64,000 bases of DNA, taken from positions 36,744 to 100,743 of the forward strand of contig NZ_ACVO01000003.1 in NCBI RefSeq assembly GCF_000175615.1. Direction: 5' to 3'. Origin of the DNA: Rothia mucilaginosa ATCC 25296 (lineage in GTDB: Bacteria > Actinomycetota > Actinomycetes > Actinomycetales > Micrococcaceae). Below are positions 8,613-16,872 of the stretch, one piece after another. The notes under the pieces are model-generated. The model was not told the origin of the DNA. It worked only from the letters and a program-made list of their open reading frames with translations, and did not search any database. Numbering within the stretch: position 1 is the first letter of the stretch; every line of letters starts with the position of its first letter. Both the position numbers and the translations under genes were made by a program.

Positions 8613-10631
8613 TTGCTGGGCTTGACCCCGGCTCTGGCGGTCACCCCTGCTGTGCATGCTGATGCGGCGCAGGCGAAACCCGCACAGGTGGAGACTACTC
8701 AAGCGAATCCGGCGAGCCCTGACTCCCCTGCCGCATCGTTGCAGGCAACCCCCGTAGCTGCCGTCCCCGCCGCCTCAGGTACAGGTGCCGCAGCCACTGG
8801 CGCCAGCGATGCTGACAAGATTGATTTGAAGGTCACCACCGGCACTATCAATATTTCTCAGGGCGGCACGGTGTCCGTGACGACTTCCCCGTTGAGCCCC
8901 GAGTTCCGTAAGAAGTACAAACTCTTCCAGTTCGGCCTCGTGAACCGTGGTACCGATTACGAGTGGTCTCGCACCGGCGAGGCAACCCAATATCCGCTGC
9001 ACCGCGGCAAGGTCGATCATCTTCGAGATGACGGTATCGTCCACGACAACCCGGACGGGAGCCTCACCTTCACCTTTGAGGTCAAGAAGCAGACCATCCC
9101 GGCTAGCCCTTCGCCTGCCCTTGACGGGGTGCTGACCTACTATCCGGCGGGTGAGCGCGAGCCGAACGCCGATGAGTATGAGGACCCCCGCCTTACTGCC
9201 CGCACTCCGCTCAGCCTGACTCAGGACCCTGAGCCGGATCATACTACTTACGTGTACAGCATGCCGGCGATTGATAATCCCTGGGTTGATACGCAGCTGA
9301 CGATTGAGGGCTACCATATTCTCTCTAAGCAGCTTGTTGAGCCGGGGAGTGCCCCGGCATATCTGATGCTGTATGAGGTTGACCCTGCCACGGGAAAGAT
9401 GGTGGGCAAGCCTGTTTTCACTCATGCAGTTCGTTATACGGATTGCGGTGAATACTATTGTTGGAGTTTTCTGAACAACTATTTCTCTGCGGATGTAACA
9501 ATTCCTGCGGGTACTCTGCGACCGGGTAAGTCGTACATGATTGGTGTCTACAGCGGCCTCTTCCCGAATCCGGATGAGGAGAAGGTACCCGGTAGCCTTT
9601 TGACGGATGTTGCCCCGTTTATTCCGGTGCGCTCGCCCAACTCGAACACCGAGATGAAGGATGCTGCCCCGGTTCTGCGCGTTGAGCCGCAGCAGATGGA
9701 CCAATATCGTTCTGATTCACCGCAGGTGAGCCCCTATTGGGAGAAGAACACGTTGCAGGTGCGTGCCGTGAATCTGCCGAACCTCACTGAGGGCCATTAC
9801 CGCTTCTCGCTGCAGGCTACGGATGCTTCTGGCAATCTGACCGGCCAGAAGGCGCTGGAGCAGGATATTTCGGCTGACCGTATCCAGAGCGGTTACACGG
9901 AGGCGACGCTCACTATTCCCGGTGAGGCGCTGAACTATCAGGGCGGTTACAAGCTGGTGGTGGAGAAGGTTCTTCCCGGTCAGGGTGGTGCCGCGGATTC
10001 TGTGCAGCAGGTTGTTTCTACTGACCTTGGTTTGGTGGTGAACGCGTTTGAGGAGCGTGAGGCTGCGAAGAGGTGGTACAAGGCTCAGCAGCTTCCCAAG
10101 TCAGATTCCTATTCTTCTGAGAATTTGACGCGCCGTGATCTGACGGTGGCTCTCTATATGTTGGCGGGTTCGCCGAAGGTTGAGCTTCCGGCAACCAGTC
10201 CGTATCCGGATGTTCAGCCCAACGACCCGGACTATGCCGCGATTGTGTGGGCTCGTCAGCAGAGCATTACGTTCGGTTGGATTGATGGTAATTTCCACCC
10301 GGAGGCGAGGGTTTACAATTCTTCGGCGGTGGCGTTCCTGTATAGGTATCAGAGGGCGCAGGGTAAGGTTCCTGCGGCGAAGCCTCGTCCTGTTTCTTCG
10401 GCGTCAAAGAAGAGTAGTCTGCCGGGTGGTTCTTCTGAACGCGGGTGGAATACTGTTCTTGGCTGGCATTACTCGTTCCATAAGGAGTCCCAGTGGGCGA
10501 TTGATCAGCACATTTGGGGTTATGTCAGCGAACAGTCTACCTATGAGTCGTATGCGCTGTCGTTTATTGGGCACACAGAACTCGCTACGATGCTGTACCG
10601 TATGGAGCACGGCGGCAGTCGTCTCAGGTAG
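8613..10631 (+). CDS. SLH-domain surface protein with frameshifted signal peptide
   Basis: The intact frame can only start at a TTG (8613) in the middle of the signal-peptide core. A GTG at 8494 lies exactly where the siblings start (GATGGGATAACC then GTG) and encodes VSSFFRPTTTQGAKTPA before a TAA at 8545. The correct continuation (KKAISLSLLLGLTPALA) lies one frame over and is open from 8535. So one base appears missing, or two extra, between about 8533 and 8544. The rest is normal: linker, beta-sandwich modules with the SGTINISQGGTVSV signature, and a C-terminal SLH triplet with ITFGWIDGNFHPEA. As written, export would fail unless the sequence is wrong or the frame is restored by slippage. 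Confidence 0.8.
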   Translation: MLGLTPALAVTPAVHADAAQAKPAQVETTQANPASPDSPAASLQATPVAAVPAASGTGAAATGASDADKIDLKVTTGTINISQGGTVSVTTSPLSPEFRKKYKLFQFGLVNRGTDYEWSRTGEATQYPLHRGKVDHLRDDGIVHDNPDGSLTFTFEVKKQTIPASPSPALDGVLTYYPAGEREPNADEYEDPRLTARTPLSLTQDPEPDHTTYVYSMPAIDNPWVDTQLTIEGYHILSKQLVEPGSAPAYLMLYEVDPATGKMVGKPVFTHAVRYTDCGEYYCWSFLNNYFSADVTIPAGTLRPGKSYMIGVYSGLFPNPDEEKVPGSLLTDVAPFIPVRSPNSNTEMKDAAPVLRVEPQQMDQYRSDSPQVSPYWEKNTLQVRAVNLPNLTEGHYRFSLQATDASGNLTGQKALEQDISADRIQSGYTEATLTIPGEALNYQGGYKLVVEKVLPGQGGAADSVQQVVSTDLGLVVNAFEEREAAKRWYKAQQLPKSDSYSSENLTRRDLTVALYMLAGSPKVELPATSPYPDVQPNDPDYAAIVWARQQSITFGWIDGNFHPEARVYNSSAVAFLYRYQRAQGKVPAAKPRPVSSASKKSSLPGGSSERGWNTVLGWHYSFHKESQWAIDQHIWGYVSEQSTYESYALSFIGHTELATMLYRMEHGGSRLR

Positions 10632-10737
10632 CGCCTCTCCGTGGTGTTAGCCATTCTGGTTGGCTTTCGTCAAATAGGCGACTTTATGGCTCTGTTTATG
10701 TGCCATTTTTATTGTGGGTGACTTTTATGTTGCCTTA

Positions 10738-10811
10738 CCCACCGCATTGTGAATATTCTCAACCTGCAGAGGTTGCATAGGTGCGAATTTTTCGAATGCG
10801 GTGGGTTTTTT
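10738..10811 (+). terminator. Terminator after fourth SLH gene
   Basis: Arms CCCACCGCATT / AATGCGGTGGG enclose a second small hairpin (AACCTGCAGAGGTT) and are followed directly by a run of six T. A possible -10 box (TATACT, 10903-10908) for the next gene lies further downstream. Nothing else is evident in 10632-11050. Confidence 0.75.
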
Positions 10812-11050
10812 ACGCTTTCTTTTTTGTACAGTGACCAGTGTTTGTGCTTATCAGCACACTATTTAGGCATATTTTCCACGTCATGCACATACTTTTTAAA
10901 GCTATACTTCACCTTAAGACATGCGATAAAACACACAGGCATTTTTCGCACTGATGACCTTTCAGGTTCCAGCACGTCTTAACTATTTGCTACGGTGTTT
11001 ATGCGCACCACACTCGATGCGTGACACCGATAAAAACTGATTGGATAACA

Positions 11051-12883
11051 ATGTCCTCACTTCCCAACCACATGCGCTTTGCGCTACCCAAAAATGTGGC
11101 CAAGAGCAGCTGCGCCATCACCCTGGCTGGCGCTATGCTCTTGCCTCTCTCCCCCGCGTTTGCCGCACCTGCTACTCCGGTAGCAACCCAGGCTGTTGAA
11201 CAGGGCGAGGCTCAGGGTGCTCAGCGTCTGCAGGTTACCTCCGGCACTTTTGATATTCTCAAGGGTGGCAACGTGACGGTTAGCGGCTCTGGTTTCTCCA
11301 AGGACTTCGTTGAAGGCAAGTCGTTCCGCCTGTACGTTGTTCCGAAGGGTGAAAGCGTTGCTTTCCCGCCGCACCGCCCGCGTGATTACCCGTTCTATGT
11401 TCAGGATGTTCCCGCGTCCGCTTTTGCGGCTGACGGCACCGTGAACCTGACCGCTTCTATCGGCGCTAACTATCTGGAGGCCAATGGCTCGTCCTTCGAT
11501 GTTGTGCTCGGTTACCGCGATGACGCTGAAGACGGCTGGATTCCCGCGGATGAGGTTCGTGCTGAGCTGAAGGTTGCGGATGTTCCCACCGTTGATTCCC
11601 CGACCCTGTCGTACGGCGCTTCGTCGGTGAATGCTTCTGAGAACGCTAAGGTCACCGTGAACGGTGCTGGCTTCCAGAACATTTCGTACAACGGTAGCGA
11701 GTCGCTGATTGTTGCGGTTCGTGCGGTTGATCCGGCGACCGGTAAGGCGACCGGCCCCGCGCTGGCTCAGTCGGAGGCTAAGTTCACCTCCTACTCTGCT
11801 TTCTTTGGTCAGTACATGGGTTACACCAACGGCCGTTTCTCGAGTGTTCTGGACATCCCAGCGGACACCCTGAAGTCTGGTAGCTCCTATGTTGTGCAGA
11901 CTTTCGAGTTCAACGTTCCGGAAGATAACGATGAGGCGAACAGCCAGGCGCTGAGCACTCAGGCGTTTGTTCCGGTGAACGGTGAGAACGTTAAGAAGGC
12001 GTCTCCTTCGGTTTCTTTGAGCACTGACAAGGTGGATCTGAGCTCTTCGACCACTATCCGTGTGAAGGGTAAGGATTTCGATGTCCCCGCTGGTGCTACC
12101 GTGAACGTGCTGTTCTCGGCTGCTGAGGCTGACGGCAACCCGACCGGTGAGGCACTGGAGAGCATCACTCTGAGCGCTGACCGTGTGGCGACCGGCGCGT
12201 TTGAGACGACCGTTAACGTTGACGGCACCAAGCTGGATGCTGATAGCCACTACGCTATTTTCGTGACCGTGAACTACGCAGATGGTCAGAGCGAGCGCAT
12301 CGCGGCTGATTACCTGACTCTGACTGGTGAGTCTGCGAACAAGAAGGCTCGTGAGCGTTTCGCTGATGTTCCGGCTGCTCACGCGAACCACAAGGCTGTT
12401 CTGTGGGCTGCTGATCAGAAGCTGATTGATTCTCGTGAGAAGGATTGGTTCGGCGTTAATGATGATGCAACCCGCGGTGAGCTGACTGTTGCACTGTACC
12501 GCCTGGCTGGTTCCCCGAAGGTTGATTTGCCGGCTACTAGCCCGTACCCGGATGTGAAGACTGATGACCCGAACTACGCTGCGTACATTTGGGCTCGTCA
12601 GAAGGGCATTACTTTCGGCTGGTCTGATGGTAAGTTCCACGCGAATGCGTCTGTTTCTAACGCTACTGTTGCGGCGTTCCTGTACCGTTTCGATGGTAAG
12701 AAGCCGGTTGCTGTGACTGAGGCACCGTACACCGATGTGAAGGTCGGTTCTGCGTTCTACCGTGAGATTACTTGGGCTAAGCAGCAGAAGCTGCAGGTCT
12801 TCCCGGGTTCTGAGTACCACCCGTCTGCGCTGGTGAGCCGTGGTGAGCTGGCTGGTTTCTTGATGAACTACAAGGTCCGCTAG
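11051..12883 (+). CDS. SLH-domain surface protein
   Basis: Protein of 610 residues. The start was chosen at MSSLPNHMRF, the form shared by later members, not at the GTG ten codons upstream. The signal peptide ends near SPAFAAPA (about residue 38). There are three beta-sandwich modules: one with GTFDILKGGNVTVSGSGF (about 58), one with ASSVNASENAKVTVNGAGF (about 198) and one with SLSTDKVDLSSSTTIRV (about 325). A clean SLH triplet follows (about 430-610): FADVPAAHANHKAVLWAADQ, then TRGELTVALYRLAGSPKVDL, then PYTDVKVGSAFYREITWAKQ. This is the best-formed SLH region of the window, without the inserts seen in the first four genes. Codon use is more strongly optimised than in its neighbours (many GCT, GGT and CTG codons), which suggests high expression; that is inference. 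Confidence 0.93.
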   Translation: MSSLPNHMRFALPKNVAKSSCAITLAGAMLLPLSPAFAAPATPVATQAVEQGEAQGAQRLQVTSGTFDILKGGNVTVSGSGFSKDFVEGKSFRLYVVPKGESVAFPPHRPRDYPFYVQDVPASAFAADGTVNLTASIGANYLEANGSSFDVVLGYRDDAEDGWIPADEVRAELKVADVPTVDSPTLSYGASSVNASENAKVTVNGAGFQNISYNGSESLIVAVRAVDPATGKATGPALAQSEAKFTSYSAFFGQYMGYTNGRFSSVLDIPADTLKSGSSYVVQTFEFNVPEDNDEANSQALSTQAFVPVNGENVKKASPSVSLSTDKVDLSSSTTIRVKGKDFDVPAGATVNVLFSAAEADGNPTGEALESITLSADRVATGAFETTVNVDGTKLDADSHYAIFVTVNYADGQSERIAADYLTLTGESANKKARERFADVPAAHANHKAVLWAADQKLIDSREKDWFGVNDDATRGELTVALYRLAGSPKVDLPATSPYPDVKTDDPNYAAYIWARQKGITFGWSDGKFHANASVSNATVAAFLYRFDGKKPVAVTEAPYTDVKVGSAFYREITWAKQQKLQVFPGSEYHPSALVSRGELAGFLMNYKVR

Positions 12884-12950
12884 GGCTCTATAAGGTTCAC
12901 TAGGGCTTTATAAGCTTCGCTAGGACTAATCTCTAGAGTCTATGGATTAT

Positions 12951-13001
12951 GCCGGGCTGGCGGCGATGAAACATTGGTTTCGTCCCGCCGGCCCGGCTTT
13001 T
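12951..13001 (+). terminator. Terminator after fifth SLH gene
   Basis: Arms GCCGGGCTGGCGG / CCGCCGGCCCGGC (one bulged base) are followed by TTTTCT. Just before it, the stop-codon region (CTAGGGCTCTATAAGGTTC) is tandemly copied two more times in diverged form, at 12900-12925. Confidence 0.8.
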
Positions 13002-13356
13002 CTGTGCTCTTGCGGGGTGTTTATGAGGTGTCTGCAGGGCATCTGTAGGGGCGCGTGCGGGACTGTCGCCCGGTGCTGTTCCGCGGTTTTTCGAGGTATT
13101 TTTGCCGGCTAACACGCTAATGTGGGCTGTACCGCATGTGGGGCGCACCTCATGCGGTACCCGCTATTGGGCGGATTTTTGGGGTGCTCTACTCCCCTTT
13201 TTTAAGAATGTTCTGTGGAGTGTAAATTAATATTTTTCAAGCTGTGGTTTATGCTTAGGACTGTTGCGCCCCCTTGGTGCGCGCCCTTATCCGGCTGGGT
13301 GCGTAGAACTAGAGGGAGCCCATCACACACCGACACATCAACCACATTGAGGATTT
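13002..13356 (+). other. Intergenic stretch before short SLH gene
   Basis: No coding frame here looks real. The stretch is AT-rich near 13195-13260 (a run of T, then TATTTTTCAAG and TTTATGCTTAGG) and probably carries the promoter of the next gene. A GAGGA ribosome-binding site stands 7 bases before that gene's ATG. Confidence 0.4.
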
Positions 13357-14238
13357 ATGTCCCAGGATTTTAAGCAGTCGACTGATACTGCCCATAATTC
13401 TTCTGCACCTCTGCTGGCACCGGAGGGCACCCCCGAGGCTTCTTCTCAGGCTGAGTCGAAGAAGCGTAAGCGCCGCCGTATTGAGCTGGCTGTTGGCACT
13501 GTGGCGCTGGCGGGTGTTTTGTATCTGCCGTTCTCACCTCTTTTCTCTTTTTATGATCCGTCGGAGGCGCGTCTTTCTTCGGCGGATACTGCTGCGCCGG
13601 CGACCGCTTCGGCGATTTCTACTTCTGCTCTGGTGTCGAGTTCTTCGACCCAGGGCCCGAAGATTCTGCGTCCGTCCGTGACCGCGCCGGATGCGAATAC
13701 TATTTTTGCTGATGCCCCTGAGGATTCTGCGTACTATGCGGGTATCCGTTGGGCTGTTCGTACCCAGACGATGGAGCCGGTTTCTGAGGACCATTTTGGT
13801 GCTGAGGATCCGGTGACTCGTGGCGAGTTGATCACCATGTTCTATAAGCTGGCGGGTTCGCCGGCGGTGACCCATCCGGAGCATTCGCCGTATGCGGATG
13901 TTGATGAATCTGACCCGAACTATGATGCGTACCTGTGGGCGCGTCAGGAGCGTATTACGCCCGGCTGGGTTGATGGTAAGTTCCATGCGGAGGCGCGCTT
14001 GTCGAATGCTTCCGCTGCGGCGCTTCTGTACCGTGCTGATGGTGCGCAGAAGATTCAGATGTCGGGTACTTCCCCGTTTAGCGATGTTTCGTCTGCGACT
14101 CCGTTCTACCGTCAGATTGTGTGGGCGTCTCGCCATGGTGTGTCGACGGTGTCTGAGGGTAATGCTTTTGAGCCGACGGCTCAGACCTCTCGTGGTCGTG
14201 TTGCGATGATGATGTACCTATACTTCCGCACTTCGTAG
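13357..14238 (+). CDS. Membrane-anchored short SLH protein
   Basis: Protein of 293 residues with a different N-terminus from its neighbours. A 35-residue polar cytoplasmic head ends in KKRKRRR, followed by a transmembrane segment (ELAVGTVALAGVLYLPF, about residues 43-60) without a cleavage site, so it is predicted as a type II (N-in) membrane anchor. A Ser/Thr/Ala-rich linker follows. The last 170 residues are an SLH triplet (FADAPEDSAYYAGIRWA, then TRGELITMFYKLAGSPAV, then FSDVSSATPFYRQIVWASRH) with no beta-sandwich modules. It may tether the same wall ligand to the membrane. The start is supported by GAGGATTT before ATG. Confidence 0.9.
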   Translation: MSQDFKQSTDTAHNSSAPLLAPEGTPEASSQAESKKRKRRRIELAVGTVALAGVLYLPFSPLFSFYDPSEARLSSADTAAPATASAISTSALVSSSSTQGPKILRPSVTAPDANTIFADAPEDSAYYAGIRWAVRTQTMEPVSEDHFGAEDPVTRGELITMFYKLAGSPAVTHPEHSPYADVDESDPNYDAYLWARQERITPGWVDGKFHAEARLSNASAAALLYRADGAQKIQMSGTSPFSDVSSATPFYRQIVWASRHGVSTVSEGNAFEPTAQTSRGRVAMMMYLYFRTS

Positions 14239-14283
14239 TTTTTACACCGCCTAGTTTTTTGCGCTTTGTTCATCGTATCGAGC

Positions 14284-14313
14284 GGCCCCGTACTTCCTGT
14301 TTGGAGTGCGGGG
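14284..14313 (+). terminator. Hairpin after short SLH gene
   Basis: Arms GCCCCGTA / TGCGGGGC with a 14-base loop, 45 bases after the stop; only a weak T-rich tail follows. The rest of 14314-14468 shows nothing recognisable. Confidence 0.5.
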
Positions 14314-14468
14314 CATCTTATGTTTTGAGGACTGTGCGCGGGGTTGCCTGGGGGTTGGGGCCGCCTGGGTTTGGGGCTATCCGTGCGCGGCATCATGCAC
14401 GCAGTGAAATATTTTGGAAGGTTCAAGTTTTTCGTGAGCAACGCACTAATTTCTACTTGAAGGTTTGT

Positions 14469-14608
14469 TAGGGTGAGAGTGTCCCCGAAACCGACGGGGG
14501 CACTCAACCACTTCTCGTTGGGCTGGTGCAGATTCCACGGAGATTTCTCACCCCAGAAACCCTATGAACCTGCATCATCCCGGTGGGTACGACCATTAAG
14601 GATGATGT
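14469..14608 (+). promoter_or_regulatory. Promoter -10 and conserved 5' leader (copy 1 of 6)
   Basis: TAGGGT at 14469-14474 matches the -10 of the sister leaders; the -35 is poor in this copy. Just downstream is a nine-pair stem, AGTGTCCCC (14478) against GGGGGCACT, with loop GAAACCGAC. Then come conserved stretches around CTCGTTGGGCTGG and GGTGGGTACGACC, and an AAGGATG ribosome-binding site before the start codon. Confidence 0.6.
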
Positions 14609-16555
14609 ATGTCCGCTCTTCCGAATTCTAAGGCTTCACTCCTGTATGCAACCCGCAGCTGCAGTGCACTGGCACTAGCGGGTGCGATTATTCTGCCACT
14701 GTCTCCTGCGATTGCTCAGAACGCTACTGCAGATACTCCTGCGGCGGCTGGTTCCCAGTCGAATGATCGCGTCCATGAGAACCCTGTTGCTACTTCTGAT
14801 GAGTTCGATCCTCACTTGAGCTACAACGCATTGAAGAACACTGATGAGGATCAGGTTCTGGACTTCTGGGGTTGGGGTTTTGAGGGTGATTTTAACTCCC
14901 CGAAGGGTGTTCAGGTTGTTGTGCGAGAGGTGGGTTTGAACTCTCCGGTTCTGGTGGTTAGCGACATCGTTGAATATAACCACGAGAAGCTGCCTTTCGC
15001 TTACCAGAGCGGCTACATCCACGGTACGGCGAAGATTCCGGCAAACACCCTGGATAAGGAAAAGGATTATGTTATCGAGGTGTGGGGTAACAACGGCTAT
15101 GAAGATGGCAAGCTCATTACCCCTGTCGTGGGTCAGGCGCCTGAGGGCCGCGGCACTCTGCTTGCTACCCAGGAGCTGAATTTCGAAGGCGCTGACGGCA
15201 CGACAGCATCGGATATTCCGGGTAAGACCCCGCAGAAGGTTACGTTCAGGTACCGGTACGACGGCGATGATTGGTACCTGTACACCGCTGAGGGCGGCAC
15301 CATCCACATGAAGGGTTGGGGCTACACCAAGGAGTGGCGTGAGAAGCACGGCAAAGTAGTGTTTTACATTGCTACTTCTCGGGGTGTTCCTGACGACGGT
15401 GATTTCCTGCCTGCTAAGGATGTGTTGCTCCGTTTTGAGGAGGGTAAAGACTTCACCATTGCTGAAAACGGCACCCTGAATGCTCAGTTGAGGGTCAAGC
15501 CCGGTGAGCTGCAGAACTACTACGAGCCTCGCGTCCCCTTCCCCGGTGCTCCGAGTTACGAGAAGCGTTACGAGGTGAATTATGAGATTGGTATGTTTAC
15601 CGAGAAACAGGGTCAGCCCCCGCTGACCCTTGATGATCTGCGGGCTGGCAAGAACGTGCTGTTTCATAGTGCGCTGTACACTCAGGCGTTCCGACCCAGC
15701 CCGTTTGCTCCCAAGGTGGAGTACAAGGCTCTGGGTGATACTACCGCTGATCAGAACATTTACTTCTTGGGTACCGGCTTCTACGGCAAGTTTAACTTCT
15801 CCAGGGGTGTTCAGTATGTGATTCGTGAGAAGGGCTCAAACACCCCGGTTCTGGCGACGAGCGACATTTTTGAGTATAACCACCCTAACCATATTTCTGA
15901 GTTCAAGAACGGCAAGGTACGCGGCGTCGTGAAGGTTCCGGCGAATACTCTGGATCCGGCGAAAAAGTACGTGGTGGAGGTTTGGACTAACAACGGCTAC
16001 AAGAACGGCGAGAATGCCGGCCCTGTGGTGGGCAAGGCACCTGAGGGTCGCAGTGAGCTGTTGGCTTCTCAGGACCTGAACTTCAAGGGGTCTGACGCTG
16101 ATGAGGGTAAGCAGCCCAGCCTGACTGATGAGCAGCGTAAGGAACGCGCTACCCGCGGCGAGCTGACGGCGGCTCTGTACGCTCAGGCTGGTAGCCCCAA
16201 GGTGAACCTCCCGGTAGTCTCCCCCTGGCCGGATGTGAAGACCACCGACCCGAACTTCCCCGCCTACGTGTGGGCTCGCCAGAAGGGTATTACTTTCGGC
16301 TGGTCTGACGGTAAGTTCCACGCGGAGGCAAGCATCTCGAACGCTACGGTTGCGGCATTCACCTACCGTGCAGCGGGTTCCCCTACCCTTGATCATGACT
16401 GGCACTCGTACACTGATCTGACCCCGGATTCTGCGTTCTTCCGTGAGATTGTGTGGGCTGGTCAGAACAAGGTTGCGCTAAGCACCAGCGGCACGTTTGA
16501 CCCCAAGCATATGGTGACTCGCGGTGAGCTGGAGATTCTGATGATGGCTTTCTAG
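14609..16555 (+). CDS. SLH-domain surface protein (SSLPN subfamily)
   Basis: Protein of 648 residues and first of six members that begin M-S-S/A-L-P-N and have a short signal peptide (ALALAGAIILPLSPAIAQ, cleaved near residue 36). It has two copies of an IPT-like module, starting near FDPHLSYNALKNTDEDQVL (about 65) and VEYKALGDTTADQNIYF (about 372). Between them lies a different module with TAEGGTIHMKGWGYTKEWRE (about 228). The SLH triplet runs from about 505 to the end. Its module order A-B-A is shared with the next gene only. DNA identity to the neighbours inside the SLH region is very high, for example GTGTGGGCTCGCCAGAAGGG, which suggests gene conversion. Confidence 0.92.
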   Translation: MSALPNSKASLLYATRSCSALALAGAIILPLSPAIAQNATADTPAAAGSQSNDRVHENPVATSDEFDPHLSYNALKNTDEDQVLDFWGWGFEGDFNSPKGVQVVVREVGLNSPVLVVSDIVEYNHEKLPFAYQSGYIHGTAKIPANTLDKEKDYVIEVWGNNGYEDGKLITPVVGQAPEGRGTLLATQELNFEGADGTTASDIPGKTPQKVTFRYRYDGDDWYLYTAEGGTIHMKGWGYTKEWREKHGKVVFYIATSRGVPDDGDFLPAKDVLLRFEEGKDFTIAENGTLNAQLRVKPGELQNYYEPRVPFPGAPSYEKRYEVNYEIGMFTEKQGQPPLTLDDLRAGKNVLFHSALYTQAFRPSPFAPKVEYKALGDTTADQNIYFLGTGFYGKFNFSRGVQYVIREKGSNTPVLATSDIFEYNHPNHISEFKNGKVRGVVKVPANTLDPAKKYVVEVWTNNGYKNGENAGPVVGKAPEGRSELLASQDLNFKGSDADEGKQPSLTDEQRKERATRGELTAALYAQAGSPKVNLPVVSPWPDVKTTDPNFPAYVWARQKGITFGWSDGKFHAEASISNATVAAFTYRAAGSPTLDHDWHSYTDLTPDSAFFREIVWAGQNKVALSTSGTFDPKHMVTRGELEILMMAF

Positions 16556-16580
16556 GCTCGCTCAGCATAGCCATCTGAAT

Positions 16581-16633
16581 AACCCCGTGTTCCCGAATGG
16601 TTTTTCTGTTCGGGAGCACGGGGTTCTGTTTTT
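16581..16633 (+). terminator. Terminator, AACCCCGTG family
   Basis: Arms AACCCCGTGTTCCCGAA / TTCGGGAGCACGGGGTT followed by CTGTTTTT. Almost the same terminator recurs after the next SLH genes (18884, 20790, 24596), with compensated stem changes. Confidence 0.85.
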
Positions 16634-16714
16634 CGAAGTTCAGCATGTTGGGTTCTTAGCGGCTGGTCAACCTGGGAAAACCCTCAGAACCTTCAAGCCT
16701 CTCTTGAGTGTTTC

Positions 16715-16872
16715 CTGATATCTGTTCAACCCTTTGCTAGGGTGAGAGTGTCCCCTAAATCGACGGGGATATTCGACCATTTCTCATTGGGTTGGCGCAG
16801 ATTCGACGAAGATTTCTCACTCCCTTTCAGAAACTGCATTGGCGCGATGGGTTCGACCGATAAGGAATGATT
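16715..16872 (+). promoter_or_regulatory. SigA-type promoter and conserved 5' leader (copy 2)
   Basis: CTGATA (16715-16720), 17 bases, then TAGGGT (16738-16743). The leader stem AGTGTCCCC / GGGGATATT keeps nine pairs through G-T pairs, although its 3' arm differs from copy 1. Loop TAAATCGAC. Confidence 0.7.

Noticed and set aside
12933..13148. 71-codon minus-strand frame between SLH genes
   Set aside because: Overlaps the terminator stem at 12951-13001 and has no coding character.
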